DNA of 12,976 nt. Origin: Ignavibacteriales bacterium (GTDB taxonomy: Bacteria > Bacteroidota > Ignavibacteria > Ignavibacteriales > Ignavibacteriaceae). Location of the stretch: assembly GCA_003142915.1 (NCBI GenBank), contig PLNZ01000058.1, positions 4,852-17,827 of the forward strand, read 5' to 3'. Positions 1-6,539 of this stretch are shown here, piece after piece; the stretch's first letter is position 1; every line of letters starts with the position of its first letter. Under the pieces are notes generated by a model, which saw nothing but the letters and a program-made list of their open reading frames with translations, made no database searches and was not told where the DNA came from. The position numbers were made by a program, and so were the translations under genes.

Positions 1-18
1 AGCCAAACCTCGGAGGTT
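1..18. repeat. Short palindrome just downstream of yifB
   Basis: Positions 6-11 (AACCTC) and 13-18 (GAGGTT) form a perfect 6-bp dyad around one G. It begins 6 bases past the yifB stop codon in the direction of transcription. As RNA it would fold as a 4-bp stem with a 5-base loop, and the window ends before a T-tract could be seen. It may be the first half of a terminator or a short dispersed palindrome. It is too short and too truncated to decide. Confidence 0.3.
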
Positions 19-23
19 AATGA

Positions 24-1562
24 TTAATGCTTCCACAACTCTCTATCCAGGCTTCTATATTGTATTGCTTCGCTTATATGCTGAGGTAAAATATTTTCTG
101 CACCGTCAAGGTCAGCAATGGTGCGGCTTACTTTTAAAATTCTGTCGTAAGCTCTTGCGGAGAAACCAAGTTTAGTCATTGCCATTTTTAATAAGTCGGA
201 ACAGGCGCTATCAAGTTTACAATATTGCCGTACTTCCTTAGAGCCCATATCACCGTTGCTAAACACATCTTTAAGATTTGCAAATCTTTCATATTGTATT
301 TTCCTTGCCCGTATAACTCTTTCTCTTATTTCCGACGAAGTTTCTCCTTTCGTTTCGGAAGATATTTCTTTGTACTTAACTGCAGGCACTTCAATATGTA
401 TATCAATTCTATCCAGCAAGGGTCCTGAAATTCTTGCCATGTATTTTTGTATTTGAGGCGGGGCGCATGTGCATTCTTTTGAAGGATCGGTGTAATATCC
501 GCAGGGGCAAGGATTCATAGCTGCAGCAAGCATAAAGTTAGCCGGAAATTCAAGCGAAAGCTTGGAACGGCTTACAGTAACTTTTGAATCTTCAAGCGGC
601 TGGCGTAAAACTTCAAGTACGTTCTTTTTAAATTCGGGAAGCTCATCTAAAAAGAGCACTCCATGATGAGCAAAAGACACTTCTCCGGGCCTTGGAAATG
701 AACCGCCTCCCACAAGCGCTGCATCAGATACTGTGTGATGCGGACTTCTGTAAGGTCTTTCGGTTACTAAAGGTTTATCTTTGGGAATAATCCCCGCAAT
801 GGAATGAATCTTAGTTGTTTCCAAAGCTTCGTCCAAAGTCATAGGCGGAAGTATTGAGGGAATTCTTTTCGCCAGCATAGTCTTACCGGAGCCGGGAGGA
901 CCTATCATAATAATATTATGTGCACCTGCGGCAGCTACTTCAAGAGCACGCTTAACATTTTCCTGCCCTCTGACGTCGGAAAAGTCGAGATGATATAAAT
1001 TTATTTGAGAAAATAATTCATCCTTATCTGTTTTCGTTCTTTCTTTTTCAACACTACCGCTTAAAAAATTTACTACTTCCTTAAGACTTTCCATCCCGTA
1101 AACTTCAACTTCATCGACGATTGAGGCTTCACCGGCAGAATCTATAGGCAATATTATTCTCTTAATACCTTTTCTTTTTGCCTCAACAGCAATAGGGAGC
1201 GCTCCTTTTATCGCTCTGAGCTTTCCATCTAATGAAAGCTCACCCAGAAAGATGGTATCCTTATAACTATCCAGCGTAATTAATTCCATTGCCTGCATTA
1301 TGCCTATTGCAATAGGTAGGTCAAGTGAACTACCCTCTTTTTTAATATCGGCAGGAGCAAGATTAATGGTTATTTTTTTTATCGGGAAGTCATAACCGCT
1401 GTTTTTTATTGCGGTAATAACACGTTCTTTACTCTCTTTAATAACATTGTCCGGTAAACCGACAATTGTAAACCCGGGAATTTGTTTTTCAACATTAGTT
1501 TCCACTTCAACAGTGTAAGCGTCTATCCCAATTGTTGCACTTGATAAAATTTTTGACAGCAT
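24..1562 (-). CDS. comM: YifB/ComM family Mg-chelatase-like AAA+ ATPase
   Basis: This encodes a 512-residue protein, the usual full length for the YifB/ComM family. In naturally transformable bacteria, ComM is a helicase that promotes branch migration during integration of incoming DNA; in other species its role is less clear. The N-terminal third (about residues 1-170) resembles a Lon-protease-like S5 fold. The Mg-chelatase AAA+ core follows, with Walker A GPPGSGKT at 221-228 and Walker B VLFLDE at 302-307. The family-specific PCPCG at about 361-365 is followed by CTC at 374-376, a cysteine cluster that may bind zinc. An arginine at about 395 (PLLDRID) is the likely sensor or finger residue, and the C-terminal helical domain (SARAYDRILKVSRTIADL) is intact. 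The ATG is preceded by AGAGGG at good spacing. It lies downstream of nuoI across a 303-bp gap and is probably transcribed separately. The family call is firm; the recombination role is inferred. Confidence 0.95.
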   Translation of the reverse strand: MLSKILSSATIGIDAYTVEVETNVEKQIPGFTIVGLPDNVIKESKERVITAIKNSGYDFPIKKITINLAPADIKKEGSSLDLPIAIGIMQAMELITLDSYKDTIFLGELSLDGKLRAIKGALPIAVEAKRKGIKRIILPIDSAGEASIVDEVEVYGMESLKEVVNFLSGSVEKERTKTDKDELFSQINLYHLDFSDVRGQENVKRALEVAAAGAHNIIMIGPPGSGKTMLAKRIPSILPPMTLDEALETTKIHSIAGIIPKDKPLVTERPYRSPHHTVSDAALVGGGSFPRPGEVSFAHHGVLFLDELPEFKKNVLEVLRQPLEDSKVTVSRSKLSLEFPANFMLAAAMNPCPCGYYTDPSKECTCAPPQIQKYMARISGPLLDRIDIHIEVPAVKYKEISSETKGETSSEIRERVIRARKIQYERFANLKDVFSNGDMGSKEVRQYCKLDSACSDLLKMAMTKLGFSARAYDRILKVSRTIADLDGAENILPQHISEAIQYRSLDRELWKH

Positions 1563-1865
1563 TTTCCCTCTTTATTGATTGTAAAATAATTAATTATGTA
1601 TTTAATAATTAAATAATATTGTGTGAATTTATAATTGAATTGAAAATGTCCCTTGTTCTCTGATTTTCAGAGTTAAAAATATACTTTAATTTATTAAAAG
1701 TAAATTATGAAGTATAGCGGTGAAATGGATTTGGCAATAAACTTGTGATCTGCCATTATGGCTAACCCCTCCCGCCTCCCCTTTAACCAAAAGGGGAGGA
1801 GAAGGAGGAGTTCGTTTTTGTAATACAAAACTCTCTGCCGGCTGATTAATTTATAAAGAAATGGT
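1563..1865. other. 303-bp intergenic region between nuoI and yifB
   Basis: No gene is convincing here; open frames in this stretch run into nuoI in the wrong frame. It contains, from left to right, an AT-rich leader for yifB (1563-1650), a small dyad CTCTGA-TTT-TCAGAG (1658-1672), a prominent C/G-rich palindrome (1764-1812, listed separately) and an AT-rich dyad TTTTGTA-A-TACAAAA (1816-1830). None of the palindromes is followed by a T-run on the minus strand, so an intrinsic terminator for nuoI is not evident. No promoter box for yifB could be placed with confidence. Confidence 0.6.
1764..1812. repeat. Nested C/G-rich palindrome, candidate dispersed repeat
   Basis: The core is a perfect 10-bp inverted repeat, CCTCCCCTTT at 1775-1784 and AAAGGGGAGG at 1790-1799, with a 5-base loop AACCA. 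It is framed by a second pair, AACCCCTCC at 1764-1772 and GGAGGAGTT at 1804-1812, which is complementary except for one mismatch. The strand asymmetry (pyrimidine left arm, purine right arm) and GC content stand out against the AT-rich spacer. There is no T-run after it on either strand, so it looks more like a dispersed intergenic palindrome than a terminator. Only one copy is present in this window. Confidence 0.6.
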
Positions 1866-2360
1866 CTATTTGTAGCTTCTAAGAAATTCGATTCTATCTT
1901 GAAGCTGATTGACAGGTGTAAGAAGCTTATCCATACCATAAATAGCATCTTCCCTGTTACTGAAAGCCAGCTCATAGTCCTTACTCATTACAATAGCTTC
2001 TTCCGGACAGACATCTTCGCAGAATCCGCAGAAAATACAACGCAGCATATTTATCTCGAACTTTTCAGGATATCTTTCCTTTTCAGAGGTAGTTTCCCCG
2101 GCTTGTACTTCAATTGCAAGAGCAGGGCATACACGGGAACAAAGCCCGCAGGCTACACATCTTTCTTCACCGTTTTCCTCCATAACCAGTACAGGTCTGC
2201 CCCTGTAAGAAGCCGGCGGAATAAATTTTTCTTCAGGATACTTCATTGTAAATTTAGGCTTAAACATGTTCTTCATTGTAAGTGATAAGCCTTTTACAAT
2301 TTCAGGTATATATATTTTCTCTAAAAATGTTAAATCTTTTTTTCTTTTCTTTACAGCCAT
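1866..2360 (-). CDS. nuoI: NADH-quinone oxidoreductase subunit I (NuoI)
   Basis: This 164-residue ferredoxin-like subunit of respiratory complex I carries clusters N6a and N6b, which pass electrons from the peripheral arm to N2 near the quinone site. Two complete CxxCxxCxxxCP motifs are visible: C68, C71, C74, C78 (CVACGLCSRVCP) and C108, C111, C114, C118 (CIFCGFCEDVCP). A basic, amphipathic N-terminus (MAVKKRKK, then IVKGLSLTMKNMF) is typical of the part that contacts the membrane arm. The length is normal for the family. The ATG at 2358-2360 has TGGAG about 5 bases upstream. It is the last of three nuo genes here; 127 bp containing two hairpins separates it from nuoH. nuoJ, which normally follows nuoI, is absent. 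Confidence 0.96.
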   Translation of the reverse strand: MAVKKRKKDLTFLEKIYIPEIVKGLSLTMKNMFKPKFTMKYPEEKFIPPASYRGRPVLVMEENGEERCVACGLCSRVCPALAIEVQAGETTSEKERYPEKFEINMLRCIFCGFCEDVCPEEAIVMSKDYELAFSNREDAIYGMDKLLTPVNQLQDRIEFLRSYK

Positions 2361-2430
2361 CTAATCTCCAAAATATTTAACCTTTTTTATCATTCCATTA
2401 ATATCATATTTTAACGATATTTTAATTTTT

Positions 2431-2471
2431 GGGCAGAGCCGCCCCTTCGCTGCAGTCTTTTGGCATAGCCA
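2431..2471. repeat. Two related small hairpins in the nuoH-nuoI gap
   Basis: GGGC-AGAGCC-GCCC (2431-2444) and TGGC-ATA-GCCA (2461-2471) are two short stem-loops. They also align to each other as an imperfect direct repeat, each preceded by a T-run and reading TTTTGG(G)CAKAGCC, where K is G or T. The intervening segment contains CTGCAG. The GC content is well above the surrounding AT-rich spacer, and a 127-bp gap is unusual between nuoH and nuoI. On the minus strand it forms part of a short open frame, MAMPKDCSEGAALPKN, that is in phase with nuoH after its TGA stop. It looks like an inserted or duplicated intergenic module; its function is unknown. Confidence 0.5.
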
Positions 2472-2487
2472 TCCTAAGGGAAAATCT

Positions 2488-3519
2488 TCATATTTTAAAC
2501 ACCATAATTAAGACAGCAACCCAAACAATATTTATAAGTGACAATGGAAACATTACTTTCCATCCCAGGCTCATTAACTGATCGTATCTGAACCTCGGCA
2601 GGCTCCATCTGACCCAGATGAAAAAGAAAAGCAGAGCAGCAACCTTGATGCAAAAAGTTAATACTGAAATAACAGCATACAGTCCCCCTGATAAACCAAA
2701 GTTTTCCAGATAAGGGAATCTCCAGCCGCCGAGATATAATGTAACAATCATAGCGCTTGCGATAATCATGTTTGCATATTCGGCTAAAAAGAAACCGGCA
2801 AACTTCATACTGCTGTACTCGGTATGATAACCACCGACAAGTTCAGGCTCCGCTTCCGGCAAATCAAACGGAAGACGATTTGTTTCAGCAAATGCGGAAA
2901 CAACAAAAGTAATAAATCCGACCGGCTGTAATATTGCATTCCACATCCATCCTGCTTGAGACAGTACAATATCCTCCGGTCGAAGTGAGCCTGCAAGCAA
3001 TATCACTCCGCCGACAGAAAATCCCATTGATATTTCATAAGAAATCATTTGTGCAGAAGATCTGATTCCGCCGAGCAAAGAGTATTTGCTTCAGGATGAC
3101 CAGCCCGCGAATGTAATTGCATAAACACCTAATGATGTTAATGAAAGGACATAAAGAATTCCTATGTTAACATCGGCAACAACAAGCGGGATATTGTAAC
3201 CAAAAATATTGACTTCAGGGCCGAAAGGAATTACAGCATACGTTGTGAAGGCAACAAATAATGCTACAATCGGGGCTAAGGTATGAAGAGGTTTATTAGC
3301 AGCCTCCGGGACTATATCTTCTTTAAGCAGAAGTTTAAAAACATCGGCAAACGGCTGCAAAACCCCTTGCCAACCGACACGATTTGGCCCCAGCCTGTTT
3401 TGCGCCCATGCACTTATCCTTCTTTCAAAGTAAACAAGGTAAGATACAGTCAGTAACATTACCGTCAAAACAATGACTATCTTAATCAAACAAAAAACTA
3501 TAATTCCCAATATGCTCAT
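2488..3519 (-). pseudogene. nuoH: NADH-quinone oxidoreductase subunit H (NuoH), interrupted by an in-frame TGA
   Basis: NuoH is the membrane subunit of complex I that forms much of the quinone-binding cavity. Read through, the gene gives 343 positions, normal for the family, with about eight hydrophobic helices. The first part (3091-3519, 142 residues) has the conserved YFERRISAWAQNRLGPNRVG segment and ends at AGWSS. The codon at 3091-3093 is TGA. The same frame then continues SKYSLLGGIRSSAQMISYE and later FAETNRLPFDLPEAE (about 210-224), so the protein is complete apart from this single codon and no frameshift is needed. Homologues usually have N or G at this position; GGA to TGA would be one substitution. 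A perfect 6-bp hairpin (3074-3090) abuts the TGA. The final stop is also TGA. It begins 24 bp after nuoG, with GGAG 10 bases before the ATG. A point nonsense mutation or a base error in the assembly is the simplest reading; recoding is much less likely. Confidence 0.9.
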
Positions 3520-3543
3520 TTAATTAAAGCTCCATTTATGCTT

Positions 3544-5226
3544 TTATCCGGCAGCAATAGTATTAACCGGTTTCAATTTGGATTGAGCGCCAAGCTCGCC
3601 TATTACGTCATAATCCAAACCGTTAAATACGCTAATAGTTCCGGATATTTGATTAAAAACTTCTTCGGCAATATTAAACTTCAATTTAAATCCCATTAAA
3701 CCCGAAAGAGCCGAAATAATTTTCCAAGATGATTTTGCATCGTACTTATGACCCAGCGCCCACCTGTCGAACTTAGTACCAAATTTATCAAGCCTGCTTA
3801 AAGTCATTCCATCGAGTGAGCGATCTGTTTCGATAGTAGAAACAGCAGGTTTTAATCTTTGGACTCTTCCCTGGAAATTAACAATAGTCCCGTTTTTCTC
3901 TGCATAAGCAGCAGCCGGAAAAACTATATCCGCAAAAACAGTTGTTTTATTAAAATTAGAGGCATTAACAATAAATAGATCCAATTTTGAAAAGACTTCT
4001 CCAAGTTCGGGATATGATGCAACAATATCATCTTCAATAAGATAAAGCGCTTTTATTTTACCTTCTTTAATACCGTTTATAATCCCGTCTAAATTAAGCC
4101 CTCCCTCACCAGGCTTAATACCAGCTACTTCGGCACCAAGACTATTTGGCGTTATATCATCTCTCCTCAAGATATTATCTTCAAAATATGGGTCTGTATA
4201 TCTTTTAAAATCAATATTTCTTGAACCTAACGCCGAAGCAAACCTCGCCAGTAAATAATTATCTTCAAGTGCAGCATAAGGAGAGCCGATGAAAGCAATT
4301 TCATTTTTGGAATATTTTTTCAGCTCTTCAGCAGATTTATTTAAGGCTTCCTTCCATCCTGCTTTTTCCAAAGAGCCTTCTTTTCTTATATGTGGTCCAT
4401 CTACCCTATCTTCTGAATTTACAGATTTGAACGTATTCAATCTTCCATGGTCGCACATCCAGTAATTATTTACTTCATCATTCTGCCGGGGAGTAATTCT
4501 AAGTATTTGATTATCTCTTACCCATAATTCTATATTGCATCCGCGTGAACATCCCTGACAAATAGTTTTATTCGCAGACATATCCCAGACTCTTGCTTTA
4601 AACCGGAAATCTCTATTGGTTAAAGCGCCAACAGGGCATATATCCGTAACATTTAATGAATATGGATTGTTTAATTCTTCTCCGGGAAAAGTAACTATAG
4701 TAACTCTGTCACCCCTTTTGACAAAAGTAAGTTCCGGATCTTTTGCTATCTCATCGCAGAACCTGATACACCGTGAGCATGATATACAGCGGTCGCCGTC
4801 AAACATAACATAAGGACCAAGACGCACACGTTTATCCTTATGAGTTTTCTCTTCAACAAAGCGGCTTTCGCCAACGCTGTGTGAATAAGCATAATCCTGA
4901 AGTTTACATTCACCTGCTTCATCACATATCGGGCAATCAAGCGGATGGTTAATAAGCAGAAATTCCATAACCGCATTCCGGGCGCTGAGAGCTTTTTCGG
5001 ATGCAGTATGAACAACCATTCCTTCAGAAGCAAGTGTAGAACATGCTATAGCCAGCTTGGGCATCTTTTCAATTTCAACCAAACAAACACGGCAATTACC
5101 CGCTATAGATAAACTTGGATGCCAGCAAAAGTGAGGAATTGTTATCCCGTGGTTGTTAGCAGCCTGAATAATAGTCTGCCCCTGCTGAAACTCAATCTCT
5201 AAACCATCTAAAACGAATTTAGGCAT
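3544..5226 (-). CDS. nuoG: NADH-quinone oxidoreductase subunit G (NuoG), short form
   Basis: This is the large iron-sulfur subunit of the complex I peripheral arm, 560 residues; the E. coli protein is about 900. The N-terminal 2Fe-2S domain has C34, C45, C48 and C62 (N1b). The His-Cys motif H94, C98, C101, C107 (HPLDCPICDEAGEC) fits N5, and C147, C150, C153 with C197 fits N4. A further set, C223, C226, C230 and C258, has the spacing of the optional N7 cluster of the molybdopterin-oxidoreductase-like domain. After about residue 270 a shortened molybdopterin-type domain follows, keeping the ADIVFPAAAYAEKNGT segment (about 434-449) but no evident cofactor site. The start MPKFVLDGLEIEF fits family N-termini, though the ribosome site is weak (GGGTAG). 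It is first of nuoGHI. A candidate promoter with an inverted repeat lies just upstream. nuoF and nuoE are not adjacent. Confidence 0.95.
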   Translation of the reverse strand: MPKFVLDGLEIEFQQGQTIIQAANNHGITIPHFCWHPSLSIAGNCRVCLVEIEKMPKLAIACSTLASEGMVVHTASEKALSARNAVMEFLLINHPLDCPICDEAGECKLQDYAYSHSVGESRFVEEKTHKDKRVRLGPYVMFDGDRCISCSRCIRFCDEIAKDPELTFVKRGDRVTIVTFPGEELNNPYSLNVTDICPVGALTNRDFRFKARVWDMSANKTICQGCSRGCNIELWVRDNQILRITPRQNDEVNNYWMCDHGRLNTFKSVNSEDRVDGPHIRKEGSLEKAGWKEALNKSAEELKKYSKNEIAFIGSPYAALEDNYLLARFASALGSRNIDFKRYTDPYFEDNILRRDDITPNSLGAEVAGIKPGEGGLNLDGIINGIKEGKIKALYLIEDDIVASYPELGEVFSKLDLFIVNASNFNKTTVFADIVFPAAAYAEKNGTIVNFQGRVQRLKPAVSTIETDRSLDGMTLSRLDKFGTKFDRWALGHKYDAKSSWKIISALSGLMGFKLKFNIAEEVFNQISGTISVFNGLDYDVIGELGAQSKLKPVNTIAAG

Positions 5227-5265
5227 TTAATCTACCCGCAAATGAGTTTAATTCCTTTACCCAAT

Positions 5266-5285
5266 CCTGCCTATCCGCCGGCAGG
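5266..5285. repeat. GC-rich hairpin CCTGCC/GGCAGG upstream of nuoG
   Basis: CCTGCC at 5266-5271 and GGCAGG at 5280-5285 form a perfect 6-bp stem with loop TATCCGCC. The element stands out in an AT-rich spacer. A related sequence, TTCCGGCAGGCAGA, occurs in another intergenic spacer at 11207-11220, which suggests a dispersed palindromic family. If the promoter proposed at 5287-5316 is used, the hairpin would sit at the very 5' end of the nuoG message. Confidence 0.5.
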
Positions 5286-5286
5286 T

Positions 5287-5316
5287 ATAATATTAATCTT
5301 GATCTTACCATAACAA
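5287..5316 (-). promoter_or_regulatory. Candidate sigma-70-type promoter for nuoGHI
   Basis: On the minus strand TTGTTA (5311-5316; 4 of 6 to the -35 consensus) is followed after 18 bp by TATTAT (5287-5292; 5 of 6 to the -10 consensus). A start near 5280 would give a leader of about 54 bases before the nuoG ATG at 5226. The left arm of the 14-bp inverted repeat (5295-5308) lies wholly within the spacer between the two boxes, which would suit a repressor site. This is prediction from sequence only; AT-rich DNA yields such matches by chance. Confidence 0.4.
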
Positions 5317-5360
5317 TTTTACTAATTTAAAGTAAAAACAAGTATAGTAAGATCAAGATT
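5295..5360. repeat. Nested inverted repeat, perfect 14-bp arms, between ald and nuoG
   Basis: AATCTTGATCTTAC (5295-5308) and GTAAGATCAAGATT (5347-5360) are exact reverse complements. After one mismatch, ATA (5310-5312) pairs with TAT (5343-5345). An inner pair, TTTTACT (5317-5323) and AGTAAAA (5331-5337), closes a 7-base loop. The whole 66 bp can thus fold into one long interrupted hairpin. The outer arms are centred 52 bp apart, close to five helical turns. No T-run follows on the minus strand, so a terminator for ald is not well supported. Paired operators, an RNA leader or a very small MITE remain possible. Confidence 0.65.
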
Positions 5361-5404
5361 TTTAAAGAACTTTTATGTGACCGGTTGAACCACCAAATTA
5401 ATTT

Positions 5405-6520
5405 TTATTTTATTATGGAATCGACCGTATGATATTCAAAATCAAATGCTTTCGCAACGCCCTTATAGGTAATCTTACCATCAATCATATTTAATCCAAG
5501 TTTTATTTCAGTGTTTGATTTAATGGCTTTTTCATAACCTTTATTAGCAATTTCCACTATATAAGGCAAAGTAGCATTTGTTAAAGCTAAAGTAGAAGTA
5601 TGGGGAACAGCGCCCGGCATATTTGCAACACAGTAATGAACTACACCATCAATAACGAAGGTGGGGTGTTCGTGTGTTGTAGGTTTGCAGGTTTCAATAC
5701 ATCCGCCTTGATCAACAGATACATCAACTATTACAGAACCTTCTTTCATCAAAGGAATCATATCTCTTCTAACAAGCTTTGGCGCTTTGGTTCCCGGGAT
5801 TAAAACTGCACCGATAACAAGATCAGCTTTAGGAAGACCAGCTCTGATATAATACTCATTTGACATCATTGTTGTAACATTAGCCGGCATTACATCATCA
5901 AGATAACGCAACCTGTATAAATTGTTATCATAAATTGTAACTTTAGCGCCGAAACCTGCAGCAATTTTTGCAGCATTAGTTCCGACAATACCGCCGCCAA
6001 GTATCATAACTTCAGCAGGACCCGTTCCCGGAACTCCGCCTAATAAAATTCCCCGTCCGCCCATTGCTTTTTCAAGATATTTAGCACCTTCCTGGGGAGC
6101 CATTCTTCCCGCAACCTCACTCATTGGAATCAAAAGCGGAAGTGAGTTATCGGCTTTCTGAACTGTTTCATACGCAATACATACACATTTTACTTTCATC
6201 ATCGCTTCGGTTAATTCCTTACTTGCAGCAAAATGAAAATAAGTAAATAATACCTGCCCCTGCTTAATCAACCCGTATTCAGGTTCTATTGGTTCTTTCA
6301 CTTTCATTATCATATCGGCAGCAGAATAGACTTCTTTTGCCGTTTTTACAATCTCAGCCCCAATAGCTTTATAATCTTCATCGGAAAAGCCGCTTCCAAC
6401 ACCAGCGTTTGTTTCAATAACAACTTTATGACCGTTCTGAATAAGAGTAGATGCGCCTACGGGTAGTAAAGCAACTCTATTCTCATTGGCTTTTATTTCT
6501 TTTGGAACACCAACTAACAT
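5405..6520 (-). CDS. ald: Alanine dehydrogenase
   Basis: It catalyses NAD-dependent interconversion of L-alanine with pyruvate and ammonia in the cytoplasm. The 371 residues match the family's standard length from end to end. Visible features are the N-terminal MLVGVPKEIKANENRVALLP with R15 (substrate carboxylate), K75 in MKVKEP, H96 in YFHFAASKEL, a Rossmann nucleotide site GGGIVG at 175-180 with the acidic D198 typical of NAD preference, and D270 in VDVSVDQGG, the usual catalytic partner of H96. The C-terminal MPGAVPHTSTLALTNATLPY (301-320) is also characteristic. The ATG is preceded by a strong AGAGGTGG. It starts 19 bp after the stop of the M16 protease gene, so the two are probably cotranscribed. 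It is followed by 178 bp holding the nuoG regulatory region. Transhydrogenase alpha subunits are related but lack this C-terminus. Confidence 0.97.
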   Translation of the reverse strand: MLVGVPKEIKANENRVALLPVGASTLIQNGHKVVIETNAGVGSGFSDEDYKAIGAEIVKTAKEVYSAADMIMKVKEPIEPEYGLIKQGQVLFTYFHFAASKELTEAMMKVKCVCIAYETVQKADNSLPLLIPMSEVAGRMAPQEGAKYLEKAMGGRGILLGGVPGTGPAEVMILGGGIVGTNAAKIAAGFGAKVTIYDNNLYRLRYLDDVMPANVTTMMSNEYYIRAGLPKADLVIGAVLIPGTKAPKLVRRDMIPLMKEGSVIVDVSVDQGGCIETCKPTTHEHPTFVIDGVVHYCVANMPGAVPHTSTLALTNATLPYIVEIANKGYEKAIKSNTEIKLGLNMIDGKITYKGVAKAFDFEYHTVDSIIK

Positions 6521-6539
6521 ATACCACCTCTTTTTTCAG

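Noticed and set aside
1694..1975. 93-residue open frame on the minus strand overlapping the end of nuoI
   Set aside because: It is out of frame with nuoI, runs through the palindromic spacer, has no ribosome site and resembles no family; it is a shadow frame.
1899..2285. 128-residue plus-strand open frame opposite nuoI
   Set aside because: It lies antisense to a clearly conserved gene and its composition is what the reverse strand of nuoI would give.
3074..3093. Selenocysteine codon with a SECIS element in nuoH
   Set aside because: The hairpin starts directly after the UGA with its loop only about 7-11 bases away, too close and too small for a bacterial SECIS as generally described. The site is not a redox position in NuoH.
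2488..3519. Reassignment of TGA to an amino acid in this organism
   Set aside because: Only one in-frame TGA occurs in roughly 3,600 codons here, TGG is used for tryptophan throughout, and both nuoH and hisS end at TGA at the expected protein length.
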